A program made the translations under genes and the position numbers. From Desulfobacula sp964636495 (GTDB lineage: Bacteria > Desulfobacterota > Desulfobacteria > Desulfobacterales > Desulfobacteraceae), in the NCBI GenBank assembly GCA_964636495.1, contig CAZWSL010000013.1, positions 18,652-82,651 on the forward strand: 64,000 bases of DNA, read 5' to 3'. Below the pieces are notes generated by a model, which did no database searches, was not told where the DNA came from, and worked only from the letters and a program-made list of their open reading frames with translations. Positions 37,049 through 46,479 of the stretch are shown piece after piece; positions within the stretch are counted from its first letter, which is position 1; each line of letters opens with the position of its first letter.

Positions 37049-37745
37049 TCTTAAAAAACTGGGTATAGCACCCAATGATAAAATTCTTGATATCGGGTGT
37101 GGTGAGGGCCGTCATACTGTTATGGCCTGCCAGCAGAATCAGACCATGTGTGTTGGCGGAGATTATGAGTATGAAAACCTTGTTAAAACCAAGGAAAAAT
37201 TGAGGTATCATCAGAGTATGAATGATATCTGCTGCAGGAGCTTTAATCTCTCCTGCATGGATATTTCTGATATGCCCTTTTGTAATAAAAGCTTTGATAT
37301 TGTGATCTGCTCTGAGGTGCTGGAGCATATTCACGATGATAAAAAAGCGATGTCTGAGCTTGTAAGGATTTTAAAGCCGGGAAAAATTCTTGCTGTGAGT
37401 GTACCCAGATTCTGGCCTGAAAAAATATGCTGGCTTCTGTCTGATGAATATTTTGATAATAATATGGGGCATGTCAGAATATATAAAAAAGATTCTCTGG
37501 TAAAAGAGATAGAGTCTTTTGGGCTGAAAAATTTTCACACCCATTATGCCCACAGCATTCACTCTCCGTTCTGGTGGCTTAAATGTTTAGTCGGACCAGG
37601 AAAGAGCGATTCAAAACTTGTAAATCTTTATCACAGACTGCTTGTATGGGATTTAATGGAAAAACCCAGAATAACCGCTTTTATTGACAGACTGCTGAAT
37701 CCTCTTTTGGGGAAAAGTGTTGTATTGTACTTCAGGAAAAAATGA
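37035..37745 (+). CDS. Class I SAM-dependent methyltransferase
   Basis: This Rossmann-fold methyltransferase probably modifies a glycan or lipid made by the preceding enzyme. The ATG at 37035 is chosen because translation starting further upstream (36945) would run inside the glycosyltransferase. The 236-residue protein has ILDIGCGEGRHTVMA (motif I), CMDISDMPFCNKSFDIVIC (motifs II-III in pieces) and SEVLEHIHDD, typical of UbiE/methyltransferase 11 proteins. A tryptophan-containing C-terminal part (HSPFWWLKCL) may touch the membrane. Confidence 0.85.
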   Translation: MITIDLKKLGIAPNDKILDIGCGEGRHTVMACQQNQTMCVGGDYEYENLVKTKEKLRYHQSMNDICCRSFNLSCMDISDMPFCNKSFDIVICSEVLEHIHDDKKAMSELVRILKPGKILAVSVPRFWPEKICWLLSDEYFDNNMGHVRIYKKDSLVKEIESFGLKNFHTHYAHSIHSPFWWLKCLVGPGKSDSKLVNLYHRLLVWDLMEKPRITAFIDRLLNPLLGKSVVLYFRKK

Positions 37746-37833
37746 ACTGGATTTTATACATGTCAAGGTGTCAAGATTTCGTGTTAAGATGTTGTCCAAT
37801 AAAGTCAATTTTCGGAAATAGGAGATACCTTTA

Positions 37834-38865
37834 ATGAATCGAATGTTATGGTTACTGATAACAGTGTTAACAGCTGTCATGATCCAATCATGTGCTACAA
37901 AAGAGAGAAGTGTTATGAGACAGGATCCTTTGATAAATAAAATTATAAGCACCCGAACAGTCGAGAGTGTCAGTTTTAATACGCTTATCAAAGATATAGG
38001 CAATTATGATGTTATTTATCTTTCTGAAAAACATAATAACCCGGAACATCATAAGATCCAGCAGAGAATCATTCAAAATCTTATAAACAGTGGTAAAAAT
38101 CCAAGCATTGGCTTTGAGTTTTTTTCCATGGAGCATACACCTGACCTGTTGAACTTTACAGATTCAGGCAAGGTTGAGCACGCTAAAAAAACAGAAGAAA
38201 TAATAGAGGCTGATTTAAGAAAAAAACTGGGCTGGGACACCCAGTCAGATGAGATGTGGAAATACTATTTTGATATTTTAGCCATTGCAAAAAAAGAGCG
38301 CCTGAAAATAGCAGGTATTGATATAGCACCGAGTTTAAAAAAAAGAATCACACGTAAAGGGATAGATAACCTTTCCCCGATTGAAAAAGAGATGATTTTT
38401 GCAACTGAGCCTCCTGATGAATCATATAAAGATTATATGTATTCAATACTGAAAGCGGTTCATTGCGGCATGGGCAGTGAAAAAATGCAGTCCAAACTGT
38501 ATGATACCTGGGTTGCAAGAAATGATAAAATGGCACTCTCCATAACCCAGCTCGTCAAGCATGGCAGCGGCCCTGTTGTGATTATTATCGGAAGAGGGCA
38601 TACCGAGTACGGGCTTGGAGTGATCAACAGGGTTGAAAACATTGATAACAATATTACACAGGTGAACATTGATCTGCAGGAGATCAGTGTGAACCCGTCA
38701 GAGCTGTCACAATATATTCAGCCACTTGAGCTGCAGGGTTATAAGCCTGTACCTCCGGCAGATTATTTATGGTTTACCCAGAGAGTCTCTTATAAAGATC
38801 CCTGCAGAGAGTTTGAAAAAACATTAAAAAAGATGAAAAAACAGAAAATGTCTTTAAAGCAGTAA
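37834..38865 (+). CDS. ChaN-like haem-binding lipoprotein
   Basis: ChaN-type proteins are membrane-anchored haem-binding or erythromycin-esterase-fold proteins of uncertain role. The 343-residue protein has a signal with lipobox IQSC near residue 19, then VIYLSEKHNNPEHHKIQQ, GFEFFSMEH, and later VIIIGRGHTEYGLGV, the characteristic (G/S)E.H.n..HH and GxxH motifs. It lies 2 bp before the ABC-F gene. Haem transport is a family suggestion, not shown here. Confidence 0.8.
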   Translation: MNRMLWLLITVLTAVMIQSCATKERSVMRQDPLINKIISTRTVESVSFNTLIKDIGNYDVIYLSEKHNNPEHHKIQQRIIQNLINSGKNPSIGFEFFSMEHTPDLLNFTDSGKVEHAKKTEEIIEADLRKKLGWDTQSDEMWKYYFDILAIAKKERLKIAGIDIAPSLKKRITRKGIDNLSPIEKEMIFATEPPDESYKDYMYSILKAVHCGMGSEKMQSKLYDTWVARNDKMALSITQLVKHGSGPVVIIIGRGHTEYGLGVINRVENIDNNITQVNIDLQEISVNPSELSQYIQPLELQGYKPVPPADYLWFTQRVSYKDPCREFEKTLKKMKKQKMSLKQ

Positions 38866-38867
38866 TC

Positions 38868-40679
38868 ATGAGTTCTATTCTCAGTTTTAATAACATTTCA
38901 AAAACATATGGAGATGATACCCTTTTCGCGGATCTCAGCATTGATTTCAAATTGAATGAACAGCTCGGGCTTATCGGTATGAATGGTTCAGGCAAATCAA
39001 CTCTTCTTCAGCTTATTGCGGGAATAACTGAACCCGATGAAGGCCAGATAGTCAATAAAACCGGATTAAGATCAGTCTATCTTCCCCAGGAAGACAACCT
39101 TGACCCATCAAGAACAGTGGAAGAAATTTTATATGACTCTATTAATGACGAATTTTCAGATGAGAAACAGCGTCATAAAATCGTCCAGAAAGCATTGGGC
39201 AAAGGCGGCTTTAGGGATCCTGAGATCGTATCAGAAAAATTGTCAGGAGGGTGGAAAAAGAGACTTGCCATTACCAGGGCACTCTGCTGCAAACCTGATA
39301 TTCTATTGCTGGATGAGCCTACCAACCACCTTGATATTGACGGGATTCTATGGCTGGAAGAGAGATTAAAAACTGCCAGATTCTCATTCATTGTTGTGAG
39401 CCATGATAGAGCTTTTTTAGAAAATATCTGTCTGAATGTTATGGAAATCGGAAAGTTTTATCCTTCAGGTTTTTTTAAAATCAAAGGTAAATACAGTAAA
39501 TTTGATAAAGAGAAAAAAAAGCTTCTAAGGGCACAGCAGAAACAGCAGGTGGCTCTGTCAAGCAAAGTGCGGCGGGAAGAGGAGTGGCTGCGCCAGGGAC
39601 CAAAAGCAAGAACCACTAAAGCCAGATACAGAGTTGAGCAGGCATATAATTTAAAAGTTCAACTGAATATCCTGAGGCAGAAAAATTCTGAAACTGCTGC
39701 TGTGGACATTGACTTCCATGCCACTGGCCGGCAGACAAAAAAACTGTTAAAAGCGTTTCATATTAAAAAAATATCAGGTGGTAAAACCCTGTTTTCTGAT
39801 ATCAGCTTTGAACTGGGTCCAAAATTCTGTCTTGGTGTGGCAGGAGGGAATGGCAGTGGCAAATCAACCTTTCTGTCGATTCTGGAGAAAAAGGTAAAAC
39901 CGGATGAAGGCAGAATTCAGTGGGCGGAAAATTTAAAGATAGCTGTATTTGACCAGAACCGTTCAAGATTAAACCCTGAAGCAACATTGAAGCAGGCTCT
40001 TAATCCTGCAGGTACAGACAGCGTAAACTACAAAGGGAGTAATGTACATGTTGTCACATGGGCGAAACGCTTTCTTTTTATGCCTGATCAGCTTGATATG
40101 CCGGTAAAAAAACTTTCAGGCGGAGAAAAAGCGAGAATCATGCTTGCCAATATCATGCTATCTCCATGTGATATACTTCTCCTTGACGAGCCAACCAATG
40201 ACCTTGACATATTATCCCTTGAAGTTCTTGAAGAGAGTATAAAACAGTTTGCCGGAGCAGTTGTTATTGTTTCCCATGACCGTTTCCTTATGGAGAGTGT
40301 CTGTCACAAAATTTTATACCTTGACCCTGAAAAAAAAGCAGAATTTTTCAGAAATTTTGATCAGATTCTGAAATATAAGAATAGAAATTTTCCTGAAAAG
40401 CAGACAAAAAACAAGAGGGTCAGAAAAGAGAAAAAAGAGACTCCCATTGCTTTTACATATAAGGAAAAATATGAGCTGGAAAATATTGAAGAAAAAATCT
40501 TAGAACAGGAGCAGCTGGTTGAAGAGCTGACATTGAAAATTCAGGAACCGTCAATAGTAAGCAATCCTGAAAAAATGCAGTTTTTCTGCTCTGAGCTTGA
40601 GAAAGCACAAACCAGAAATGAACAGCTCTATAAGAGATGGGAATTCCTTGAAGATAAAAAACAGAGCTCTTTTCAGTAA
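38868..40679 (+). CDS. ABC-F family ATPase (Uup-like)
   Basis: ABC-F proteins lack membrane domains and act on ribosomes or DNA. The 603-residue protein has two nucleotide-binding domains, Walker A GMNGSGKST and GGNGSGKST, signatures LSGGWKKR and LSGGEKAR, Walker B LLLDEPTNHLD and LLLDEPTNDLD, and an intervening linker rich in Lys/Arg (VRREEEWLRQGPKARTTKAR in part). A charged coiled-coil tail (about 525-600) is the Uup-type feature. It is translated 2 bp after the ChaN-like gene. Confidence 0.88.
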   Translation: MSSILSFNNISKTYGDDTLFADLSIDFKLNEQLGLIGMNGSGKSTLLQLIAGITEPDEGQIVNKTGLRSVYLPQEDNLDPSRTVEEILYDSINDEFSDEKQRHKIVQKALGKGGFRDPEIVSEKLSGGWKKRLAITRALCCKPDILLLDEPTNHLDIDGILWLEERLKTARFSFIVVSHDRAFLENICLNVMEIGKFYPSGFFKIKGKYSKFDKEKKKLLRAQQKQQVALSSKVRREEEWLRQGPKARTTKARYRVEQAYNLKVQLNILRQKNSETAAVDIDFHATGRQTKKLLKAFHIKKISGGKTLFSDISFELGPKFCLGVAGGNGSGKSTFLSILEKKVKPDEGRIQWAENLKIAVFDQNRSRLNPEATLKQALNPAGTDSVNYKGSNVHVVTWAKRFLFMPDQLDMPVKKLSGGEKARIMLANIMLSPCDILLLDEPTNDLDILSLEVLEESIKQFAGAVVIVSHDRFLMESVCHKILYLDPEKKAEFFRNFDQILKYKNRNFPEKQTKNKRVRKEKKETPIAFTYKEKYELENIEEKILEQEQLVEELTLKIQEPSIVSNPEKMQFFCSELEKAQTRNEQLYKRWEFLEDKKQSSFQ

Positions 40680-40686
40680 ACCAGCT

Positions 40687-40854
40687 CTATTTTTTTATGA
40701 TAAATTCATCTAACTTGCTGAACAGGGAATCAGGCCATTGCTCGGCTTCTAAAAAAAGCTCTTTCTCTTCTTCTGTCAAGCTTTCCTTAATAGCTGCCGG
40801 CAGACTTTCATAAGCCATTTTTCGTTCTTTGTCGATTTTTTTTTTATCACTCAT
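40687..40854 (-). CDS. 55-residue conserved-looking small protein
   Basis: A short frame on the minus strand runs from ATG 40854 to TAG 40687. The peptide is MSDKKKIDKERKMAYESLPA followed by a helical, charged stretch with SLTEEEKELFLEAEQWPD and ends KLDEFIIKK. It has AGAGA near the start and is on the same strand as rsmE, 94 bp downstream. Composition (amphipathic, acidic middle) is protein-like; function is unknown and no family is recognised. Confidence 0.5.
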   Translation of the reverse strand: MSDKKKIDKERKMAYESLPAAIKESLTEEEKELFLEAEQWPDSLFSKLDEFIIKK

Positions 40855-40948
40855 GATATTCTCTTTTATTTTATGAAAGATAAATCAGGTATTTTGATTT
40901 TTTTGTCTCTTTACTTGTTGGTGTCAGACAGGTGTCAGCAGATTCTGA

Positions 40949-41659
40949 TTACTGAAAAAGCCTTGAGATCAAGGCAGTCACAGCCGTCTCCACCCTTAAA
41001 ATTCTTTTTCCTATATTGCAGGAAGAGAACCCTGCAGCCTCCAGGGTTGCAACCTCTTTTTCAATCAGTCCCCCTTCAGGTCCGATGACAAGCACTGTTT
41101 TACCCTTTACATTGGATGGGCACACTCTGGCTGCTTTTGGGTGTGCTGTTATGCAAAGGCTCTCTTTTGAAATCTGAGGCAGTTCATTTTTAACAAATTC
41201 AGTGAAAAATCTTTTCAGGTGAATCTGAGGCAGGATTGTGTCACAGCTCTGCTCCAATCCGAGTATCATCTGTTTTTCCAGATTTTCCTTTGCAAGCAGG
41301 GGACTCTGCCAGTAGCTTTTTTCCACTCTCCATGAATTTATGAGGTAAATATGTTTAACCCCCATGCTTGTAATATTTTCAATAATCCGCTTCAGCATTT
41401 TCGGCCTGGGCAGAGATAAAACAAGGGTCAGCGGTAGAGGAAGAGGGGGATCATCTGAGAGTGAGACTCTCATCTCAAAAAAATTTTCTGATATCTTAGT
41501 TATTATCCCCCTGCCTGTTTTGCCATTTAACAGGCCGCATGTTATTTTATGGCCTCTCTGGATTCTGTTGACACTTATAAAATGTTGAAAACGCCTGTTG
41601 TAAATCTTTACAATCCTGTCATCAATAAAATCTTTCTCTTTTAAAATAACAAGGTTCAT
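40949..41659 (-). CDS. rsmE: 16S rRNA (uracil1498-N3)-methyltransferase RsmE
   Basis: RsmE methylates 16S rRNA U1498. The 236-residue SPOUT-knot protein has an N-terminal PUA-like domain (NRRFQHFISVNRIQ region), KMLKRIIENITSMGVKHIYL, and the C-terminal knot GPEGGLIEKEVATLEAAG with LGKRILRVET-like IGKRILRVETAVTALI. Length is normal. It lies 72 bp downstream of serA on the same strand. Confidence 0.92.
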   Translation of the reverse strand: MNLVILKEKDFIDDRIVKIYNRRFQHFISVNRIQRGHKITCGLLNGKTGRGIITKISENFFEMRVSLSDDPPLPLPLTLVLSLPRPKMLKRIIENITSMGVKHIYLINSWRVEKSYWQSPLLAKENLEKQMILGLEQSCDTILPQIHLKRFFTEFVKNELPQISKESLCITAHPKAARVCPSNVKGKTVLVIGPEGGLIEKEVATLEAAGFSSCNIGKRILRVETAVTALISRLFQ

Positions 41660-41730
41660 ATCTTTACAACCGGGTCTGGATAAGGAGATTTGAGAAAAAT
41701 TTTTTCCTCAAATCTCTTTTCACATATTTT

Positions 41731-43311
41731 CTACAGCTCAAAGGTCTTCATGCTTACTACAAGTTCAAGATCCTCAATCTCTTTTACCACTTCAGCAGGA
41801 ACAGGTGTATCTGTTTTTAAAAATATTATATTTCTTTCTCCATCCTCTTCTCTTCCCACAGTCATGCGGCCGATATTGATATTATGTTTTCCAAGGGTCA
41901 CTCCCATTGAGCCGATGGAACCGGGTTTGTCAACATTATGGATCAATGCAAGGTGTCCTTCCGGAATAACTTCAAGTCGGAATTTATTAATTCTGACAAT
42001 TCTGGCATCATCTTTTCCAAAAATAGTACCTTCAAAAATATTTGTCTCCTCCTGGGTTTTCACAATTATCCGCAGGAGATTTAAGAAATTCCCGGCTTCC
42101 CTGGAAGTGGATTCTGAAATCTTAATTCCAATTTCATTGGCAAGGGAGATGGCGTTCACAGAGTTGACCTCATGCTTTACAAACTGGGCAAGCATCTCTT
42201 TGATACCTGATATGGTAACTGGTTTGAGGTCCAGGTCAGGGAATTTGCCTATATATTCGATATTGACTGACTGAATTCCGCCTTTTGCCATCTGTCCTGC
42301 CATTTTACCCATTTTTTCAGCAAGATAGATAAAAGGTTTCAACTGTTTTAAAACTTCACCGGTAACCGAGGGAACATTCACAGCATTTATAACCGTATCA
42401 TTTAGAAGATATTGAATGATCTGGTTGGCAGCTGCCACTGCAACATTTGTCTGAGCCTCTTTTGTTGAAGCCCCGAGATGTGGTGTTGCAATAACCTGGT
42501 CAAGGGTTAACAGAGGGTTATCTTTTGGTGGTTCAGTCACAAAGACATCAATGGCTGCTCCTGCAACTTTTCCTGATTTTATGGCATCATACAGATCTGT
42601 TTCATTAACAATGCCCCCCCTTGCACAATTAATGATCATGACACCATCCTTCATTTTTTTAAAGGCATCAGCATTAAGAAGGTCAGTGGTTGAATCTAAT
42701 TTGGGAACATGAAGGGTAATATAATCAGAGCGCTCAAAAAGTTGATCAAGTGTAGCATATTCAAATCCTTCCTTCTCAATATGTTCTGAAGATATGTAGG
42801 GATCAAATACAATCACTTTCATTTTCAGACCTTTGGCAAGGTTTGCAGCAATGGAGCCGATATTGCCGAATCCTATGACTCCGAATGTTTTATTATAAAG
42901 CTCGCGGCCCTGGAGGAGTTTTTTCTCCCATTTGCCCTCTTTTAATGATTGCGTAGCCCTTGGGATATTCCTTGTTAAGGCCATCATCATTGATATGGCA
43001 TGTTCGGCAGTTGTGACAGTATTCCCTCCCGGAGTGTTCATAACAGCCACACCTTTTTTTGTTGCATGGTTTATATCAACATTATCAAGGCCGATTCCTG
43101 CCCTTGCAATCACCTTCAGGTTCGTGGCGGCATCAAGAATTTCCTTTGTCACCTTTGTCGCACTCCTGATGGCAAGTGCATCATACTGACCTATGATTTC
43201 TTTTAACTCTTCTGGAGTCAGTCCGGTATTTACATCCAGCCTAATACCCTTCTGGTTTTCAAAAATTTCAAGGCCTGCTTCACCCATTACATCGCTGACA
43301 AGAACTTTCAT
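41731..43311 (-). CDS. serA: D-3-phosphoglycerate dehydrogenase
   Basis: SerA oxidises 3-phosphoglycerate in serine synthesis. The 526-residue long form has the substrate domain, the NAD motif GVIGFGNIGSIAANLAKG near residue 143, NCARGGIVNETDL, HLGASTKEAQ (catalytic His), an intervening domain and a C-terminal ACT domain (GHLALIHNVDKPGSIGSMGV) for serine feedback. It starts at the last base of serC's stop, a one-base overlap. Confidence 0.95.
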   Translation of the reverse strand: MKVLVSDVMGEAGLEIFENQKGIRLDVNTGLTPEELKEIIGQYDALAIRSATKVTKEILDAATNLKVIARAGIGLDNVDINHATKKGVAVMNTPGGNTVTTAEHAISMMMALTRNIPRATQSLKEGKWEKKLLQGRELYNKTFGVIGFGNIGSIAANLAKGLKMKVIVFDPYISSEHIEKEGFEYATLDQLFERSDYITLHVPKLDSTTDLLNADAFKKMKDGVMIINCARGGIVNETDLYDAIKSGKVAGAAIDVFVTEPPKDNPLLTLDQVIATPHLGASTKEAQTNVAVAAANQIIQYLLNDTVINAVNVPSVTGEVLKQLKPFIYLAEKMGKMAGQMAKGGIQSVNIEYIGKFPDLDLKPVTISGIKEMLAQFVKHEVNSVNAISLANEIGIKISESTSREAGNFLNLLRIIVKTQEETNIFEGTIFGKDDARIVRINKFRLEVIPEGHLALIHNVDKPGSIGSMGVTLGKHNINIGRMTVGREEDGERNIIFLKTDTPVPAEVVKEIEDLELVVSMKTFEL

Positions 43312-44399
43312 TACTTATTCTCCTTTGCAAAAATATCCATAAACTGAATTAAAACATTGATACTTTCCAAGGTTGCAGCATTATAGATTGATGCTCTGCA
43401 TCCACCTACTGATCTATGGCCTTTTAAGCCGCCAAGACCTTTTTTCACAGCCTCTGCAACAAATTGTGCCTCAAGCTCTTCTGTTGGAAGCCTGAAAGTC
43501 ACATTCATCAACGATTGTGAATCTTTTTCTGCAGTTGTCCTGTAAAAGGATCCTGAGTTCATATAATCATATAAAAGGCGAGCCTTCTGCCTGTTATGTT
43601 CATCCACTTTTTCAAGACCACCCATCTCCTCTTCTATCCATTTCAGAACAAGATCAATGGTGTAGATTCCAAAGCATGGAGGGGTGTTGTACATTGAGTT
43701 TTTAGAAGCGTATGTTGAGTATTTCAGCATTGATGGCAGGTTCTCATATGCCATATCCAGCATATCATCTCTTAAAATAACCATGCATGTTCCGGACGGT
43801 CCAAGGTTCTTCTGTGCTCCGGCATATATCATGCCGAATTTTTCCATATCAAGGGGTCTTGAAAAAATATCAGAAGACATGTCGCAGATTATCGGTATAT
43901 TCCCGGTATCCGGGAAGTTATGGAACTGGGTCCCTTTGATAGTATTATTAGATGTCAAGTGCACATATTTTGCATTGTCTGAAAATGGAATGTTTTTGGG
44001 GATATAAGAAAAATTTTTATCCTCTGAAGAGGCTGCAACACAGAAGTTTTTATTTAGAACCTTGGCTTCTGTTATCGCTTTTGTTGACCATGTTCCGGTA
44101 TTGACATAATCAGCTTTATCATCACCCTTAAGAAAGTTCATCGGGATCATGGCAAACTGGAGGGAAGCGCCTCCCTGAATAAAAAGAACATGAAATCTAT
44201 CATCAAGGTTTAAAAGCCTTTTAGCTCTTTCAACAGCATCATTAATCACACCATCAAAATAAGATGACCTGTGGCTTATCTCAGTAATGGACATGCCGGA
44301 GTTGTTAAAATTTAAAAAAGAGGACTGTATCTCCTGTAGAACCTTCAAAGGTAGAGCAGCAGGGCCTGCATTAAAGTTAAAAATTCGTTGATCTGTCAT
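43311..44399 (-). CDS. serC: Phosphoserine aminotransferase
   Basis: SerC makes phosphoserine from 3-phosphohydroxypyruvate. The 362-residue PLP protein has FNAGPAALPLKVLQEIQ, EISHRSSYFDGVI, FIQGGASLQFAMIPMN and the PLP lysine in YAGAQKNLGPSG. The usual C-terminal KGHRSVGGCRASIYNA is present (HRSVGG). It is directly coupled to serA, making a serine-synthesis pair. Confidence 0.95.
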   Translation of the reverse strand: MTDQRIFNFNAGPAALPLKVLQEIQSSFLNFNNSGMSITEISHRSSYFDGVINDAVERAKRLLNLDDRFHVLFIQGGASLQFAMIPMNFLKGDDKADYVNTGTWSTKAITEAKVLNKNFCVAASSEDKNFSYIPKNIPFSDNAKYVHLTSNNTIKGTQFHNFPDTGNIPIICDMSSDIFSRPLDMEKFGMIYAGAQKNLGPSGTCMVILRDDMLDMAYENLPSMLKYSTYASKNSMYNTPPCFGIYTIDLVLKWIEEEMGGLEKVDEHNRQKARLLYDYMNSGSFYRTTAEKDSQSLMNVTFRLPTEELEAQFVAEAVKKGLGGLKGHRSVGGCRASIYNAATLESINVLIQFMDIFAKENK

Positions 44400-44459
44400 A
44401 TGTTATTTCCTTTCTATGGTCTATATGGCATAATGGATTATTATTGATTTATTTTACAG

Positions 44460-46061
44460 CTAATTGTGTTCTCTTGTTTTGTGAAACTCTATGTCCGGCC
44501 ATTCTTCCATTGTGAAACTCAATTGATATACACTTGTTGTTAAAAAAGTCAACCACCCTTCAGCATCCATGGTAAGATTTGATTCATTTTTTCTTTTAAA
44601 CGCTTCAAATATTTTTTTATCATCACATGTTACCCACCTGGCAACAGATAGATCAATTGTTTCATATCCGGCATTGACGTAATATTCTGCTTTGAGTCTT
44701 GCCATTGTAACATCAAACTGCAGGATTCCCACGGCACCAATTATATACATGTTTCCGATTAATGGCCTGAAAACCTGTATTGTTCCTTCTTCAGAAAGCT
44801 GGATCAATCCCTTCTGCAAAGCCTTTGCTTTCATGGGATCTTTCAGCAGCACTCTTCTAAAATGTTCAGGGGCAAAACTGGGGATACCCAGAAATTTCAG
44901 TGGTTCTTTTGCAGTGAACGTATCTCCTATCTTGATGGTTCCATGGTTGTGTATCCCAATTATATCTCCCGGATAGGCAATCTCAACATTACTTCTCTCC
45001 TGTGCCATGAAAATAGTTGCATTGGAGATTTTAATATCCCTTCCTATCCTGTGATGTTTTACTTTCATGCCTTTATAAAATTTGCCAGAACAGATTCTGA
45101 AAAAGGCAATTCTGTCCCTGTGCTCGGGATCCATATTTGCCTGGATTTTAAATGTAAAGCCTGAAAATGCTTTCTCTTCAGGTTTTACATCCCTGGTAGA
45201 AGTGGAGCGTCTTCCTGGTTGAGGCGCTATTTTTACAAAAGTGTCAAGCATCTCTTTTACACCAAAATTATTAATTGCTGATCCAAAAAAAACAGGTGTC
45301 TGGGTACCATTTAAAAACAGGTCAAGATCCAGGGGATCAAGGGCTCCTGAAATGAGTTCGATATCATCTCTCAGTTCATCTGCCTGGGATTGGGTAACAA
45401 GTTTATCAATACGACTGTCAGTCAGATCATCAATCAGAATTCCATCATCTTTAGGGGTGTATCCTGCAGAAAATATACCCAGCTCTTTTTTTTCAAGGTT
45501 GTAAACCCCTTTAAAGCGTTTTCCCATACCTATCGGCCATGTCAGCGGGATACACTCTATTTGAAGTTTTTCCTCTATATCCTCAAAGATATCAAGAGGT
45601 TCAATGCCCTCTCGGTCAAGTTTGTTGATAAAGGTTATGATGGGGGTATTTCTCAACCGGCAGACTTCCATTAATTTCTGGGTCTGAGGCTCCACTCCTT
45701 TTGCACAGTCAATGATCATTACAGCGCAGTCAACAGCAGTTAAAACCCTGTAGGTGTCTTCGGAAAAATCCTTATGACCTGGAGTATCAAGAAGGTTTAT
45801 TTCATAATCCTTATAGGAAAATTTCATTACAGAGGAGGATACACTGATTCCTCTTTCCTGTTCAATTGAGAGAAAATCACTTGTAGCTGCCCTTGCTGTT
45901 TTTCTTGATTTTACAGCCCCTGCCTGTTGAATTGCACCTCCAAACAGCAGCAGTTTTTCTGTTAAAGTTGTTTTTCCGGCATCAGGGTGACTGATAATGG
46001 CAAATGTTCGACGTTTTTTTATCTCTTTTAAAATGGTGTTATCTATATTTTCTTTATTCAT
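44460..46061 (-). CDS. prfC: Peptide chain release factor 3
   Basis: RF3 is a GTPase that recycles RF1/RF2 from ribosomes. The 533-residue protein has the G1 motif SHPDAGKTTLTEKLL, KSRKTARAATSDF, the ERGISV switch, DTPGHKDFSEDT and FINKLDREG, followed by EF-Tu-like domain II and RF3 domain III (FRPLIGNMYIIGAVGILQFD). Length matches family. It lies 60 bp upstream of serC on the same strand; no functional tie to serine synthesis is evident. Confidence 0.95.
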   Translation of the reverse strand: MNKENIDNTILKEIKKRRTFAIISHPDAGKTTLTEKLLLFGGAIQQAGAVKSRKTARAATSDFLSIEQERGISVSSSVMKFSYKDYEINLLDTPGHKDFSEDTYRVLTAVDCAVMIIDCAKGVEPQTQKLMEVCRLRNTPIITFINKLDREGIEPLDIFEDIEEKLQIECIPLTWPIGMGKRFKGVYNLEKKELGIFSAGYTPKDDGILIDDLTDSRIDKLVTQSQADELRDDIELISGALDPLDLDLFLNGTQTPVFFGSAINNFGVKEMLDTFVKIAPQPGRRSTSTRDVKPEEKAFSGFTFKIQANMDPEHRDRIAFFRICSGKFYKGMKVKHHRIGRDIKISNATIFMAQERSNVEIAYPGDIIGIHNHGTIKIGDTFTAKEPLKFLGIPSFAPEHFRRVLLKDPMKAKALQKGLIQLSEEGTIQVFRPLIGNMYIIGAVGILQFDVTMARLKAEYYVNAGYETIDLSVARWVTCDDKKIFEAFKRKNESNLTMDAEGWLTFLTTSVYQLSFTMEEWPDIEFHKTREHN

Positions 46062-46479
46062 TAAATTTGAATTTCCTGGTTAACAGCAGGGAAGGAGTGA
46101 TTTCGACTCTACTTATCAATATCCTGTTTTAGGCAATATCCTGTTTTTGGTTTTTTTACATAATGTTATTCAATTTCAGCTTAATTATAACCATTTATTT
46201 GATTAATCGAACAGTATAACATCTGTATGGCAATGTATCAATATTTTTTCCAGTCAGATATCAATCCAGAGATGAAAGATTCAAATAATTTACCGATTCA
46301 GGTGTAATCCGGATTTTCAGGCTTTTAATTTAGGGGAATATACTCTATTTTATCATGGAATTGTGGGGAATAAATGAAAATATCGGAATAGATATAATTG
46401 ATATCTGTAATGCCTGTTCAGTATGAATCAAAGGCAGAATAAAATTTATAGATAAAACAGGGCTGGCAAGGAGTGATAA
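46062..46479. other. 418-bp divergent intergenic region prfC/methyltransferase
   Basis: No gene or RNA is seen. A 14-bp direct repeat CAATATCCTGTTTT occurs twice (46117-46130 and 46134-46147). The rest is A+T-rich and should hold two promoters. A short 23-codon plus-strand frame near 46354 has no support. Confidence 0.5.

Noticed and set aside
41690..42274. 194-codon plus-strand frame opposite serA
   Set aside because: It is antisense to the conserved ACT and intervening domains of serA, has no recognisable content and no ribosome binding site.
46117..46147. 14-bp direct repeat, two copies, as part of a repeat array or CRISPR
   Set aside because: Only two copies 17 bp apart, no spacers of regular length and no cas genes. 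No CRISPR array was found in the window.
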